Part shown: piece by piece, positions 42,017 to 50,693 of the stretch
Layout: each line of letters starts with the position of its first letter
Position numbering within the stretch: position 1 is the first letter of the stretch
NCBI GenBank assembly: GCA_038527215.1
Contig: JBCBGC010000018.1
Coordinates: 1 to 64,000, forward strand
DNA length: 64,000 nt
From: JAWPMV01 sp038527215
GTDB lineage: Bacteria; Bacteroidota; Bacteroidia; J057
Direction: 5' to 3'
Translations under genes and position numbers: made by a program
The notes under the pieces: model-generated
What the model saw: only the letters and a program-made list of their open reading frames with translations
Database searches by the model: none
Told to the model about the DNA's origin: nothing

Positions 42017-42373
42017 ATGACCTTACGTCCAATCAAAACGGAAGCTGATTATCAACAGGCGCTCCTTCGCCTGGAGGAAATCTTTGATGCTAAGTTGGGA
42101 ACACCAGAAGGAGACGAGCTGGAGATATTAGGGTATTTGATTGAAAAATATGAGGATGCTAATTTTCCCATTCCTCCCGCTGACCCAATAGAGGCGATCA
42201 AGTTTCGGATGGAGCAATTAGGGCTCAAGCAAAAAGACCTGGCGGAAATCATCGGCTACAAAAGCCGGGTAAGCGAAATCTTAAACCGCAAGCGAAAGCT
42301 CACGCTGGAAATGATTCGTAAACTTCACGCTAGACTAAAAATCCCCACTGAGATTTTGATCCAGGAATATTGA
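42017..42373 (+). CDS. higA: HigA-type antitoxin (HTH-XRE)
   Basis: 118 residues. The N-terminal IKTEADYQQALLRLEEIFDAKLGTPEGDELEILGYLIEKYED is characteristic of HigA antitoxins of the long form. The C-terminal half is a helix-turn-helix: IKFRMEQLGLKQKDLAEIIGYKSRVSEILNRKRKLTLEMIRKLHARL. HigA binds its own promoter and neutralises HigB, an mRNA-cutting RelE-like toxin. No full toxin gene is next to it, only a possible remnant at 41935-42006, so it may be an orphan regulator. Confidence 0.92.
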   Translation: MTLRPIKTEADYQQALLRLEEIFDAKLGTPEGDELEILGYLIEKYEDANFPIPPADPIEAIKFRMEQLGLKQKDLAEIIGYKSRVSEILNRKRKLTLEMIRKLHARLKIPTEILIQEY

Positions 42374-42419
42374 CCCCTTGCCCCCTCCCTGCAAATCCCC
42401 TATCTTCTCCTGAAAAAGG

Positions 42420-43754
42420 ATGAAGCCCTTTGTAACTACCCTACTACTATTCCTCTTTCTGCCTATCTCAGGGCAGGATTTTACGGTGCTTTCCCAAAAA
42501 GAACAGGCTCGGGTAATCGATGAAATTCTCCGGGATCGGGTGGAAAACCTCCTGCCAAAGCTTATGGAGCGAGAAGGCCTCGACATGTGGATCCTGATTT
42601 CGCGAGAGTATAACGAAGACCCGGTCATGAAGACCTTTCTGCCCAGTACCTGGCTTTCGGCCCGGCGGCGCACCATGATGGTGTTTTACCGGAATGAAGA
42701 AGCGGGAGGGTTGGACAAAATCGCCATTGCGCGTTATTCTGTGGGCAAACTGCTCAAGGGTCAGTGGAACGTCAACGTTTATCCTGATCAGTGGGAAGCC
42801 CTGATGCGGGTCATTAAAGACAAAGACCCTCAAAGCATTGGGCTTAACTACTCCCAGGACTTCGCCCTGGCGGATGGGTTGGTGCGCACCGAGTATGAGA
42901 CTTTCATGGAAAAACTGCCGGAGCCATACCGGGACCGGGTTACTTCCGCCGAAAAACTGGCCATTGCCTGGCTGGAAACCCGCTCTGCCAGAGAACTGGA
43001 AGTCTATCCTATGATTTGCCACATGGGACACACCATCTTGCAGGAAGGGCTATCCGAACAGCATATCCATCCCGGCATCACCACTACGGGTGAGGTCGAG
43101 TGGGCCCTCCGTCAACTGGTGGCAGACTATGGCCTGGCTACCTGGTTCCATCCTTCCGTTTCTATTCAACGGGCCAGCGAAGGCAAGGAGGATTTTTTGC
43201 GCTCCTTCTCCAACCGTCCCGCCAATCAGATCATCCAAATGGGCGACCTGCTGCACGTAGATTTTGGCATCACTTATTTGCGCCTCAATACTGACCAGCA
43301 GCAGCATTTCTACGTGCTCAAGCCGGGAGAAAAGGAAGTGCCTGAGTTTCTGCGGGAAGCCTTTGCTCGCGGCAACCGCTTGCAGGACATTCTGACCGAG
43401 GAATTTCAAACCGGGCGCAGTGGCAACGAAATCCTCAAAGCAGCCCTGGACCGCGCCAAAGCAGAAGGCATCAACGCCACCATTTATACCCATCCGATTG
43501 GCTTACATGGGCACGCAGCCGGGCCGACCATCGGACTCTGGGACTCCCAGGGGGGCGTCAAAGGCCGTGGAGACTATCCCCTTTTTCCCAACACGGCCTA
43601 CTCCATCGAACTCAACGCTGCTTCCGAAATTGAGGAATGGGGCCGGGTGATTCGCATCATGTTAGAGGAAGATGGCGTCTACGGACCGGAGGGATTTTAC
43701 TACCTGGACGGACGCATGGAGAACATTTTGACCATCCCACGCCAAAAACAATAA
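42420..43754 (+). CDS. Secreted M24 family metallopeptidase (Xaa-Pro aminopeptidase type)
   Basis: 444 residues. Signal peptide ends at ISGQ (about 19). The C-terminal 'pita-bread' fold has the dinuclear metal ligands: HVDFGITYL (Asp), LNTDQQQ (Asp), PIGLHGHAAGPTIG (His), SIELN (Glu) and RIMLEEDG (Glu). The N-terminal 170 residues are the usual inactive creatinase-like domain. Xaa-Pro peptidases remove N-terminal residues before proline; an exported form suits peptide feeding. The nucleoside-hydrolase-like gene follows after 3 bases, so the two form an operon. Confidence 0.9.
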   Translation: MKPFVTTLLLFLFLPISGQDFTVLSQKEQARVIDEILRDRVENLLPKLMEREGLDMWILISREYNEDPVMKTFLPSTWLSARRRTMMVFYRNEEAGGLDKIAIARYSVGKLLKGQWNVNVYPDQWEALMRVIKDKDPQSIGLNYSQDFALADGLVRTEYETFMEKLPEPYRDRVTSAEKLAIAWLETRSARELEVYPMICHMGHTILQEGLSEQHIHPGITTTGEVEWALRQLVADYGLATWFHPSVSIQRASEGKEDFLRSFSNRPANQIIQMGDLLHVDFGITYLRLNTDQQQHFYVLKPGEKEVPEFLREAFARGNRLQDILTEEFQTGRSGNEILKAALDRAKAEGINATIYTHPIGLHGHAAGPTIGLWDSQGGVKGRGDYPLFPNTAYSIELNAASEIEEWGRVIRIMLEEDGVYGPEGFYYLDGRMENILTIPRQKQ

Positions 43755-43757
43755 GCC

Positions 43758-45077
43758 ATGAGAACCCTTTCTTTCCTGTTACTTTGGAGTCTGTTGAGCT
43801 CTTTGGGTTTCGCCCAGAAAAAGATCATTTTGGATACCGACCCCTCTGCTGACCCAGATGATGTGGGCTGTATGGCCATGCTGCACAACATGGCCAGCCT
43901 GGGAGAATGCGAGATTCTCGCCATCATCAACTCTACGGACTACAAACAGTCCTCCCTAAGCATCAGTGCCATCAACCAATTTTACCGGCGAGCGGCCATT
44001 CCGGTGGGCGATTATAAGGGCTATCCGGAAAAAAAGGAGGCCCTAAGTCGGAACTATGATTCCCATCTGGCACAGGTGTATCCGCGTAATCTACGCAGCT
44101 GGCGAGATGCTTCTGATGGGGTGGCGCTTTATCGGGAAATCTTGGCCAGTGCGGAGCCGAAGAGCATCACGGTGGTCATTATTGGCACCATGCACAATTT
44201 CGCAGATTTGCTTCGGTCCGTAGGGGATGCCTTTAGTCCGCTGGACGGGGTTGCCCTGGTCAAAGCTAAGGTAGCCCAGGTGGTCACCATGGGCGGCAAC
44301 TTCATCGAAGGGAAAGGCCACGACCGCACCAATTGGGGGGGCTCGGATTTGTTGTGTAGTTATACCGACTGGTCCTGCCTGAACGAGGACCGAAACGCCA
44401 TGTGCCGCTACGTGATCGAACATTGTCCCAGTCCTTTTATGGCTTCCGGTTGGGAAGTGGGCTGTGGGGATTACCACGAGGCAGGCTACGGCAATGTGAT
44501 GACCGGCCAAGGGTTGAAAGAGCTGGATACCACCCACATTCTTCGTCGGAGTTATGAGTACCATTTTTTGACCCGCAGAGAAACCGATGAAATTACGCGC
44601 CATAGTAATGATCAATGTGCCCTGCACTATGCCGTAAGAGGAGAAGGAGCCAATTATCAAGCCTATACCGAGGGGACCATTACCCTGACTACGGAGGGCG
44701 TTTGTTTGTGGGACGCTGAAAAAAACCGCCAACAAGGCTTTATCCAGAAAAAAAGACACAAAGATTCTATCGCAGTGGAAATTGAAGCCCTGATGATGAT
44801 GGAGCGGGGCAAGGCTGATTTTACCCCGCCAAATGCCCCGCAGGAACCCAGTTATGAAGCGGCGCGGCATCATTTGTCCTGGCAAGCAGCTGAGGATAGC
44901 AGTCCGGGCAGCTGGGTGGTGGGCTATCATCTGTACGTAGAAGATCGCTTGATTGGCCGGGCGCATGGGACGCAGTTCTTTCTACCCGAGGAGGTAGCAG
45001 CGGGAGCCACCGTCGCCCTGCGCTCCATCAATGCTACGGGCCTGGAAAGTGAAGCTGTAGAGGTCCGCTTTCCTTAA
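43758..45077 (+). CDS. Exported nucleoside hydrolase-like protein
   Basis: 439 residues. A signal peptide ends at GFAQ (about 20). IILDTDPSADPDDVGCMAMLHN is the calcium-binding Asp cluster of inosine/uridine-preferring nucleoside hydrolases. VTMGGNFIEG and RTNWGGSD follow in the places expected for the substrate site. The C-terminal 90 residues, from APQEPSYEAARHHLSWQAAED, look like a fibronectin type III-like beta domain that ends in VRFP. It probably cleaves N-glycosidic bonds of nucleosides outside the cytoplasm. It is translationally close to the M24 peptidase gene (3-base gap). Confidence 0.9.
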   Translation: MRTLSFLLLWSLLSSLGFAQKKIILDTDPSADPDDVGCMAMLHNMASLGECEILAIINSTDYKQSSLSISAINQFYRRAAIPVGDYKGYPEKKEALSRNYDSHLAQVYPRNLRSWRDASDGVALYREILASAEPKSITVVIIGTMHNFADLLRSVGDAFSPLDGVALVKAKVAQVVTMGGNFIEGKGHDRTNWGGSDLLCSYTDWSCLNEDRNAMCRYVIEHCPSPFMASGWEVGCGDYHEAGYGNVMTGQGLKELDTTHILRRSYEYHFLTRRETDEITRHSNDQCALHYAVRGEGANYQAYTEGTITLTTEGVCLWDAEKNRQQGFIQKKRHKDSIAVEIEALMMMERGKADFTPPNAPQEPSYEAARHHLSWQAAEDSSPGSWVVGYHLYVEDRLIGRAHGTQFFLPEEVAAGATVALRSINATGLESEAVEVRFP

Positions 45078-45249
45078 CGCCAAGGGAGAGGCCGGTCATT
45101 TGGGAGAGCCAGCCCTTTTTTGTTATTTAAGGATGTTTCCAAAAGTTCACCTCCTGGTGGCTTTTCCCCTCATCTGTATGCATGTTACCTTCGCTTGCCT
45201 TCCTGGGTAAGTGAACACGCGTTAATTAACCTTTAATGATCTCACCATC

Positions 45250-45699
45250 ATGAAACATCTGATCACCATTTGCGCCCTCTCCATTTGGGGCTTGACTTTT
45301 TCTTTTGCCCAAACTGAAGAGACCTACACCCAAACCCTCAAGACCTATTTCACAGTGTCCGGTTCCATGGAAACCTATAAAACAGTGATTACGCAAACCG
45401 TAGACATGTACAAATCCCAGGGCACCTATCAGCTTTCGGATGAGGAATGGGACGTCCTGGCGGAGGAATTGATGGGGGCTTCCGTAGATGATTTGGTAGA
45501 ACTACTGGTACCCGTTTATCAAAACCACCTGACCGAAGCAGACCTGCAAAGCATCATTGAATTCTATCAGTCCCCCGTGGGAAAAAAGCTCTCTGTAAAA
45601 ACGCCTTTGCTGGCCCAGGAGTCCATGCAAGCCGGACAAGCCTGGGGCTATAAACTCGGGCAGCGTGTAGCGGAGAAGTTGATGAATAAAGACGAATAG
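45250..45699 (+). CDS. DUF2059 domain secreted protein
   Basis: 149 residues with a signal peptide ending at SFAQ (about 21). The mature part is all-helical with the DUF2059 pattern: NHLTEADLQSIIEFYQSPVGKKLSVKTPLLAQESMQAGQAWG. The family is widespread and of unknown role; proteins are periplasmic. A perfect 13-base hairpin with a T-run follows 37 bases after the stop. Confidence 0.9.
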   Translation: MKHLITICALSIWGLTFSFAQTEETYTQTLKTYFTVSGSMETYKTVITQTVDMYKSQGTYQLSDEEWDVLAEELMGASVDDLVELLVPVYQNHLTEADLQSIIEFYQSPVGKKLSVKTPLLAQESMQAGQAWGYKLGQRVAEKLMNKDE

Positions 45700-45735
45700 G
45701 CAGTTTGCCCTTTCTTTTGGGGACACATTCTTTAA

Positions 45736-45775
45736 GCAAGCATGATGAATCTCTCATCATGCTTGCCTATTTTTA
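45736..45775 (+). terminator. Rho-independent terminator after the DUF2059 gene
   Basis: GCAAGCATGATGA (45736-45748) pairs perfectly with TCATCATGCTTGC (45754-45766) around ATCTC. CTATTTTT follows. A 13-base perfect stem. Confidence 0.9.
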
Positions 45776-45796
45776 GCCATCACAGAACCCCGCCCT

Positions 45797-46270
45797 ATGG
45801 AAAATATCTCCCACATCACCGCCCGCCTACGCGAAGTCGTCATCGATGGCCGCTGGATCGCCAACACCAACTGGCAAGATCAGCTCAGTCAAACCAGCCT
45901 GGCTCAGGCGAAGCAACAAATTGGCAGCCTGAATACCATTGCCGCCCTGACCTACCACGTGGATTATTACCTCTCTGGAGTGGCCGACTTTTTTGAAACG
46001 GGCAAACTGCTGATCAGCGATAAGCACAGCTTTGATGTACCGGATATGCAATCCGAAGCGGAATGGGAGGCCTTGAAGCAACGGCTGTACGACAATGCGG
46101 AGCGCTTCAACCGGCTGGTGGAAGAAATGCCCGCCGAGAAAATGGGAGAGATTTTTGTCCTGGAAAAATACGGCACCTATATGCGGAATATCCAGGGCAT
46201 GATTGAGCATATTTACTATCACCTGGGACAGGTGGTGATCATCCGCAAGTTATTGTCTGAGCAGGAATAG
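45797..46270 (+). CDS. DinB-superfamily protein
   Basis: 157 residues. Helical bundle with NTIAALTYHVDYYLSGVADFFETGKLL (conserved H near 51) and MIEHIYYHLGQVVIIRKLL (H-x3-H type). This matches DinB_2-like proteins, cytosolic and of unknown substrate. It is not similar enough to the DinB protein at 27805 to look like a recent duplicate. The AraC-family gene follows 60 bases downstream. Confidence 0.85.
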   Translation: MENISHITARLREVVIDGRWIANTNWQDQLSQTSLAQAKQQIGSLNTIAALTYHVDYYLSGVADFFETGKLLISDKHSFDVPDMQSEAEWEALKQRLYDNAERFNRLVEEMPAEKMGEIFVLEKYGTYMRNIQGMIEHIYYHLGQVVIIRKLLSEQE

Positions 46271-46330
46271 ACAGACAAATCTGGCCTTTTTCAGAAAGTC
46301 TTTCGAAAAGCCATTGCCTAATTTAGGCCT

Positions 46331-47161
46331 ATGCTGATTGATCACCGCACGGTTAGTTTTCAAGGAAAGCCTTTATTCCAAAGAGCCCGGTTCAAAACGC
46401 CTTTCCAGATTTCGGGCAAAATGGAGGACATGGCCTGCTTCTTTTATATGGTCGAAGGCTCCTACGAAATCTTTGATATGCATGGGGCGGTCAAAATGGG
46501 TCCCAATGAAGCCCTGCTGAAAAAATGCGGGAGCTACGTTTCTCATTTAGCCGAAGGCAAATGGGATGGGGTGGTGATTTTCTTTTATCCGGATATCCTG
46601 CACGAAATCTATAAACATCAGCCCCCGGCTTTTCTGGAACAAACTAAAGCCCTGCCCCCTAAAAAAATGGTGGGTAACGAATTGGTAGAAAAATTCATCC
46701 ATAGTTTGATGATCTACTTTGACAATCCAGAACTGATGGATGAAGAATTGGCGTTGCTGAAGATCAAAGAGCTGATCCTGATTTTGTTAAAATCTTCCCA
46801 GTATCAACATGTGCGGCAATTCATGGCCCATCTTTTTACCCCGGAAAAGCTCTACTTCACCTCGGTCATCGAGAAAAACCTCTTTAGTAACCTTAGCCTG
46901 GAAGAACTGGCCTTCATTTGCAATAAAAGTCTTTCTTCCTTCAAGCGCGAGTTTAAAAGAATCTACCAGCAAAGCCCGGCCCGCTATATCAAGCAACGCA
47001 GGTTGGAGCAAGCGGCTCGGCTGTTGCGGACCAGTGGAGAAGCCATTGCCGGCATTGCCTATAGCGTAGGGTTTCAGGATGTGACCACTTTCTCTGCCTC
47101 CTTTCGGGAACATTTCGGCGACTCCCCTTCTGCCTATCGTCTGGCCCAAACCAGAAAATAG
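46331..47161 (+). CDS. AraC-family transcription regulator with sensory N-terminus
   Basis: 276 residues. The N-terminal 150 residues form a cupin-like sensing domain (EDMACFFYMVEGSYEIFDMHGAVKMGPNEALLKKCGSYVS). The C-terminal 95 residues are the AraC DNA-binding domain (LSLEELAFICNKSLSSFKREFKRIYQQSPARYIKQRRLEQAARLL and YSVGFQDVTTFSASFREHFGDSPSAYR). Targets unknown; an adjacent SRPBCC gene starts 72 bases downstream. Confidence 0.92.
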   Translation: MLIDHRTVSFQGKPLFQRARFKTPFQISGKMEDMACFFYMVEGSYEIFDMHGAVKMGPNEALLKKCGSYVSHLAEGKWDGVVIFFYPDILHEIYKHQPPAFLEQTKALPPKKMVGNELVEKFIHSLMIYFDNPELMDEELALLKIKELILILLKSSQYQHVRQFMAHLFTPEKLYFTSVIEKNLFSNLSLEELAFICNKSLSSFKREFKRIYQQSPARYIKQRRLEQAARLLRTSGEAIAGIAYSVGFQDVTTFSASFREHFGDSPSAYRLAQTRK

Positions 47162-47232
47162 TTGAACCAAAGCAGAAACACTTTCTCTCCGCTTCCGATC
47201 ATATTTGTGCTATCACCTTAATCGTAGATATC

Positions 47233-47844
47233 ATGCAAAAGTTGATAGCCATGGTGTTCATTTTTGTCACCTTTCAAGCAAGTATTATGGGACAAGCAAA
47301 CAAGAAGTTTAAAGAAATCAAGATGATTTGGACCAGTGAGGTCATTGAAGTATCGGCAGATTCTCTGTGGCGGATCGTTCGTGATTTTCAAAACATCTCC
47401 ACTTGGTCTTCCAATGTAGACCACGCGACAGGTTCCGGTCCAGCAGAATTTGCAGGTGCTACCTGTAGTGAGCGCGTATGCGAAGTAAGTGGTCTGGGCG
47501 CTTATAACCGGGTAGTGGAAAAACTCACCCTGTTCGATGAGGAGCAGCAAGAACTGGCCTACCAATTGACCGAGGGCGCGCCGGGTTTTGTGCTGTATGC
47601 CAGCAACCATTGGCAGGTCATGGACGCAGGGCCTGGGCAGTCCCGGGTTCGTATGGAAGTTACGATGCGACTCAAGCCGCTGGCAGGTTTTTTCCTCGGT
47701 GGACAGATGAAGAAAACCGTGGACAAAGCCCTGGCTGTAGCCATGGAAGAGTTGAAGGTCTATGCGGAACGTGGGGAGCTGTCACCTGCGAAATTGGAGC
47801 GGATGCTGGTGTTGGAAAAAAAGTTGGCTAAAAAGGCGGCTTAG
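47233..47844 (+). CDS. SRPBCC family (polyketide cyclase/START-like) protein
   Basis: 203 residues. A hydrophobic start (MQKLIAMVFIFVTFQASIMGQ) is a signal peptide. The SRPBCC domain begins near IKMIWTSEVIEVSADSLWRIVRDFQNISTWSSNVDHATGSGP and ends in GGQMKKTVDKALAVAMEELKVYAE. The family binds hydrophobic ligands in a deep pocket. The export signal is unusual for this family. A 15-base perfect hairpin follows. Confidence 0.88.
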   Translation: MQKLIAMVFIFVTFQASIMGQANKKFKEIKMIWTSEVIEVSADSLWRIVRDFQNISTWSSNVDHATGSGPAEFAGATCSERVCEVSGLGAYNRVVEKLTLFDEEQQELAYQLTEGAPGFVLYASNHWQVMDAGPGQSRVRMEVTMRLKPLAGFFLGGQMKKTVDKALAVAMEELKVYAERGELSPAKLERMLVLEKKLAKKAA

Positions 47845-47867
47845 TTCCAGCCAGGCATAAAGTGCTG

Positions 47868-47907
47868 AACATGAGTCATCCCGAAGGTTGGGATGACTCA
47901 TGTTTTT
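47868..47907 (+). terminator. Rho-independent terminator after the SRPBCC gene
   Basis: AACATGAGTCATCCC (47868-47882) and GGGATGACTCATGTT (47890-47904) form a perfect 15-base stem around GAAGGTT; TTTTG follows. Confidence 0.9.
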
Positions 47908-47952
47908 TGTGTAGAATTCTTGCCTGATCCGTCTTCCTTTAAACACACTCCT

Positions 47953-48684
47953 ATGGCGAAGTACAAGGATCTGTATAAATGGATGCTCCTACCCTTGGTC
48001 CTCATGCAGGCGGGGATTTTCGCGGATTACTGGGGGGACTTTACCGACAATGCCTGGTCTGTACACATCCACTATTGGACCGGAACCCTCTGGTATCTCT
48101 ACCTGATCATACAGCCCTACTATGCGACCCACGGACAGATGGAGAAGCACCGTACCAATGGCATCATCGGGATGTTTTTGGCCGGGGGCGTCTGCCTGAC
48201 CGCTTTCAGCATGATGTATCGGGACATCCGGGTAGCAGATTTCGCCGCCGCCAATCCCGAACGCATGGGCCCCTTTGAACCCTGGTTTTTCTTCGGGGTT
48301 ATGGCCATTGAAATTCCCATGATCCTGGCTTTTGGCTTTGCCGTCATCCAAAGTATCCGCAAGCGAAAAAAGCTGGAAGATCACGCCTGGTGGTTGGTTT
48401 CGACGGTATTCATCATCATGATGCCTGCCTTTTCGCGAGGGACCCAGCTGGCTTATGTCGGGCTGAATGCCGAGCATTGGCCGGATATTGATATCATGTT
48501 TCCTATCTATGGGACACAAGCGATGATCATCCTGCTGGCCATCCTGGCAGCTTGGAAGTATGAGAAACTTCGGCATCCGGCTACCTTTCTCATGGTGGGG
48601 ATCAATCTCTATAATTGTTTACTAGAACCACTGGGGCGTTGGGAAAGCCTGCAGCAATTTTTTCGGACGATCATCACCGGATAG
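47953..48684 (+). CDS. Multi-spanning membrane protein, function unknown
   Basis: 243 residues from ATG 47953. About seven hydrophobic segments. Features include FADYWGDFTDNAWSVHIHYWTGTLWYLYLIIQPYYATHGQMEKHRTNG with several histidines near the first two helices, and EIPMILAFGFAVIQSIRKRKKLEDHAWWLVSTVFI. The His-rich helices could bind haem or metal but no family is recognised. It is an inner-membrane protein. It starts after the SRPBCC terminator, so it is transcribed on its own. Confidence 0.75.
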   Translation: MAKYKDLYKWMLLPLVLMQAGIFADYWGDFTDNAWSVHIHYWTGTLWYLYLIIQPYYATHGQMEKHRTNGIIGMFLAGGVCLTAFSMMYRDIRVADFAAANPERMGPFEPWFFFGVMAIEIPMILAFGFAVIQSIRKRKKLEDHAWWLVSTVFIIMMPAFSRGTQLAYVGLNAEHWPDIDIMFPIYGTQAMIILLAILAAWKYEKLRHPATFLMVGINLYNCLLEPLGRWESLQQFFRTIITG

Positions 48685-49038
48685 TCCATCTTTTCCAGAA
48701 GGCTGGGAGATTAACCCTAAGTCCCATGATCAACTTTTCTCCTCATATCTAGCCAGTCCTGACAGATATTTCCTCAGGCCTCCTTACCCTTGTAGGCAAG
48801 AACCGCTATATTGATACGCAGCGGCTTCAACCTTGGTAGGTAAAGTCTTGGTTTCCATGCTGTTGAAGCAACAAGCCCAGGCTCTGGATCATCCTTGATC
48901 CCTCTGTCCTGAGAAAAAAATCAGGGACACTGTAACGTTTGACCTTTTTTCCAGACTAATCTTCCGAATTTAGCGTTTGGGGCAGCTGTTGAATAAAAGG
49001 AACCCCCCGATCACGGACCCACTGGAAAAATTTACCCT
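48685..49038. other. Intergenic region before the ECF sigma gene
   Basis: About 355 bases without a credible gene. It contains a small hairpin (GTCCTGA/TCAGGGAC with one bulged base, about 48906-48928) and the promoter-like motif TGTAACG described separately. Confidence 0.6.
48931..48966 (+). promoter_or_regulatory. Candidate ECF-type promoter, possibly autoregulatory
   Basis: TGTAACGTTT (48931-48940) resembles the AAC-containing -35 element of ECF promoters. TAATCTTCCG follows after 16 bases. It lies about 70 bases before the sigma factor start, as expected for self-activation. Confidence 0.4.
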
Positions 49039-49521
49039 TTGAACCTACAGGATCGTTTCATCTCAGAAATACAGGCGTGCAAGCCTTTGATCAACAAAGT
49101 GCTGTACTTGTATGCAGACAGTCCGGAAGACCGGAATGACCTGCGCCAGGATATCTTATCCCGGGCCTGGGCTGCCTATCCTCGGTTTCAGGCTAAATCC
49201 AAGTTCTCAACCTGGCTGTATCGGATTGCCCTCAATGCGGCGCTGACCCGGCTGCGCAAGCAAAAGCAGCTTCAATATGTGCCCGAAGCCTATGCTCCTG
49301 ATCCTGCCGGGCCGCCGCCTGGCCATGAAGCGGAACTTCTGGGGCTTATGCTCAGCCTGCTTACGGAAATCGAAAAGTCGGTTTTGCTGCTCATGGTCGA
49401 GGGCTACGACCGCCCCGAAATAGCCGAGATGATCGGCATTTCTGAGAACAACCTTCGCGTCAAAATTTTTCGTCTACGCCAAAAACTAAAAACTCATGGA
49501 ATTGAAAGATATGTTGGATAA
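49039..49521 (+). CDS. ECF RNA polymerase sigma factor
   Basis: 160 residues from TTG 49039. Sigma-70 region 2: ISEIQACKPLINKVLYLYADSPEDRNDLRQDILSRAWAAYPRFQAKSKFSTWLYRIALNAALTRLRK. Region 4: LLTEIEKSVLLLMVEGYDRPEIAEMIGISENNLRVKIFRLRQKLK. No region 3. ECF sigma factors direct RNA polymerase to a regulon under envelope or other stress, usually held by a membrane anti-sigma. The next gene overlaps its last 26 bases and is the obvious partner. No zinc-binding anti-sigma (ZAS) motif is visible in it. Confidence 0.95.
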   Translation: MNLQDRFISEIQACKPLINKVLYLYADSPEDRNDLRQDILSRAWAAYPRFQAKSKFSTWLYRIALNAALTRLRKQKQLQYVPEAYAPDPAGPPPGHEAELLGLMLSLLTEIEKSVLLLMVEGYDRPEIAEMIGISENNLRVKIFRLRQKLKTHGIERYVG

Positions 49522-50128
49522 GGCTTCGCAGCAGCAGGATGATTTTTCCTTTAGTGCTGCTGATATCCGTCGCAACCTCAAAAGTAGGGTAGGCCAGGAT
49601 GTGGCTTATATCATCCGCCACAAAAAACTCGCCCTGCTCCTGAATCTGTTTTGGATGGCGGTTTTTGTTGGCCTGTATTTCTGGTTCCAAATACCCGAGC
49701 TCATCCTGCCGGTGTTGGTGATCAGCCTGGCTTTCCTGGTCATTATTTTTGACGTGGTGCGCTTTCTGCGGAACAGTCAGGCCATAGATCCCCAACTGCC
49801 CTTGCAGGCCTTTCTCAAGCAACAACTGGCTTTGGTCCAGGCGCAGGACCATCATAACCGGGAAAGCATGCCCCTGATTATGTGCCTGAGTTTTGTGGGA
49901 GGTTTTTGGGCGGGGCTGATCATCGAAGGTTGGACCTTTGCCAAGATGTGGGATACCCCCTTAATTTTTCTGATTATGGCCATGCTCACCCTGATCTTCT
50001 ATCTTGTGTCTCGTCGGATTTCTTTTGCCGGACTTCAAAGAAGACTGGCTGGAAAGTATCTTGGAAAAAAGGCCCGCCTGGAAAGTTTGCTGGCCCAGTT
50101 AAGCGAGGACGAGGCCCCGAGCTTTTAG
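49496..50128 (+). CDS. Membrane protein co-translated with the ECF sigma factor (putative regulator)
   Basis: 210 residues. Starts inside the sigma gene (26-base overlap), so translation is coupled. A soluble N-terminal 40 residues (MLDKASQQQDDFSFSAADIRRNLKSRVGQDV) leads to two helix pairs (about 48-85 and 130-175). The C-terminus is cytosolic and basic. The layout fits an anti-sigma factor with its sigma-binding part in front of the helices, but there is no ZAS His-x3-Cys-x2-Cys motif. The anti-sigma role is inferred from position only. Confidence 0.75.
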   Translation: MELKDMLDKASQQQDDFSFSAADIRRNLKSRVGQDVAYIIRHKKLALLLNLFWMAVFVGLYFWFQIPELILPVLVISLAFLVIIFDVVRFLRNSQAIDPQLPLQAFLKQQLALVQAQDHHNRESMPLIMCLSFVGGFWAGLIIEGWTFAKMWDTPLIFLIMAMLTLIFYLVSRRISFAGLQRRLAGKYLGKKARLESLLAQLSEDEAPSF

Positions 50129-50146
50129 GTTTCTCTACTGATCCAA

Positions 50147-50617
50147 ATGCTGAAAAAACTACTCGAAAAACAAGCCGTTTTTAGCGCCACCTTGAAGTTC
50201 CTGGCCTTCTTTGCCCAAAGGCCGGCTTTTGGGGGCTTTACTCGCTGGGCTACGGGCCTCTCAGCCAGATTGAATGTATCCCTAAACAAGCCCGCTTTCG
50301 CCCAAACTCCGGCCAAGCTGGCTGAAACCTGGCAAGCCTTGATGCCGCCCGATGGAAAGCAGTATTTTCCAGTCACCCTGCTAACTGAAGATACGGCCTA
50401 TACGGAGATTCATGTAACCTGTCCCTTGCGGGGCACCGGCCATGTAGCTGCCTGCCACAAGCTGATGCACTATGACCGGGAACTGATGCGCAAGGTCGGG
50501 GGTGAACTCATTGTCTTGGAATCTCAGTCCAATTCCGGCAAAGATTATTGCCGCCTGGCTATCCGGCCACAGGGTAAGGATACCAGCGATTTGAAACCGG
50601 CATTCGAAAAGGATTGA
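50147..50617 (+). CDS. ATC hydrolase-like protein (tentative)
   Basis: 156 residues. The C-terminal half has VTCPLRGTGHVAACHKLMHYDRELM and ELIVLESQSNSGKDYCRLAIRP, with conserved Cys and Gly/Cys spacing similar to the L-2-amino-thiazoline-4-carboxylic acid hydrolase family. The N-terminal 60 residues are helical. I am unsure of the family. It is cytosolic. It starts 19 bases after the sigma-partner gene and could belong to the same transcript. Confidence 0.6.
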   Translation: MLKKLLEKQAVFSATLKFLAFFAQRPAFGGFTRWATGLSARLNVSLNKPAFAQTPAKLAETWQALMPPDGKQYFPVTLLTEDTAYTEIHVTCPLRGTGHVAACHKLMHYDRELMRKVGGELIVLESQSNSGKDYCRLAIRPQGKDTSDLKPAFEKD

Positions 50618-50693
50618 AGCGAACTGGCGGAAAAGCGGGAAAATGGGTATGTTGAGTTTGCAGCTGTACTATCTGTCTTCAACCAGCCAACCC

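Noticed and set aside
44091..44966. 291-codon frame on the minus strand
   Set aside because: Opposite the nucleoside hydrolase-like gene; no recognisable motif.
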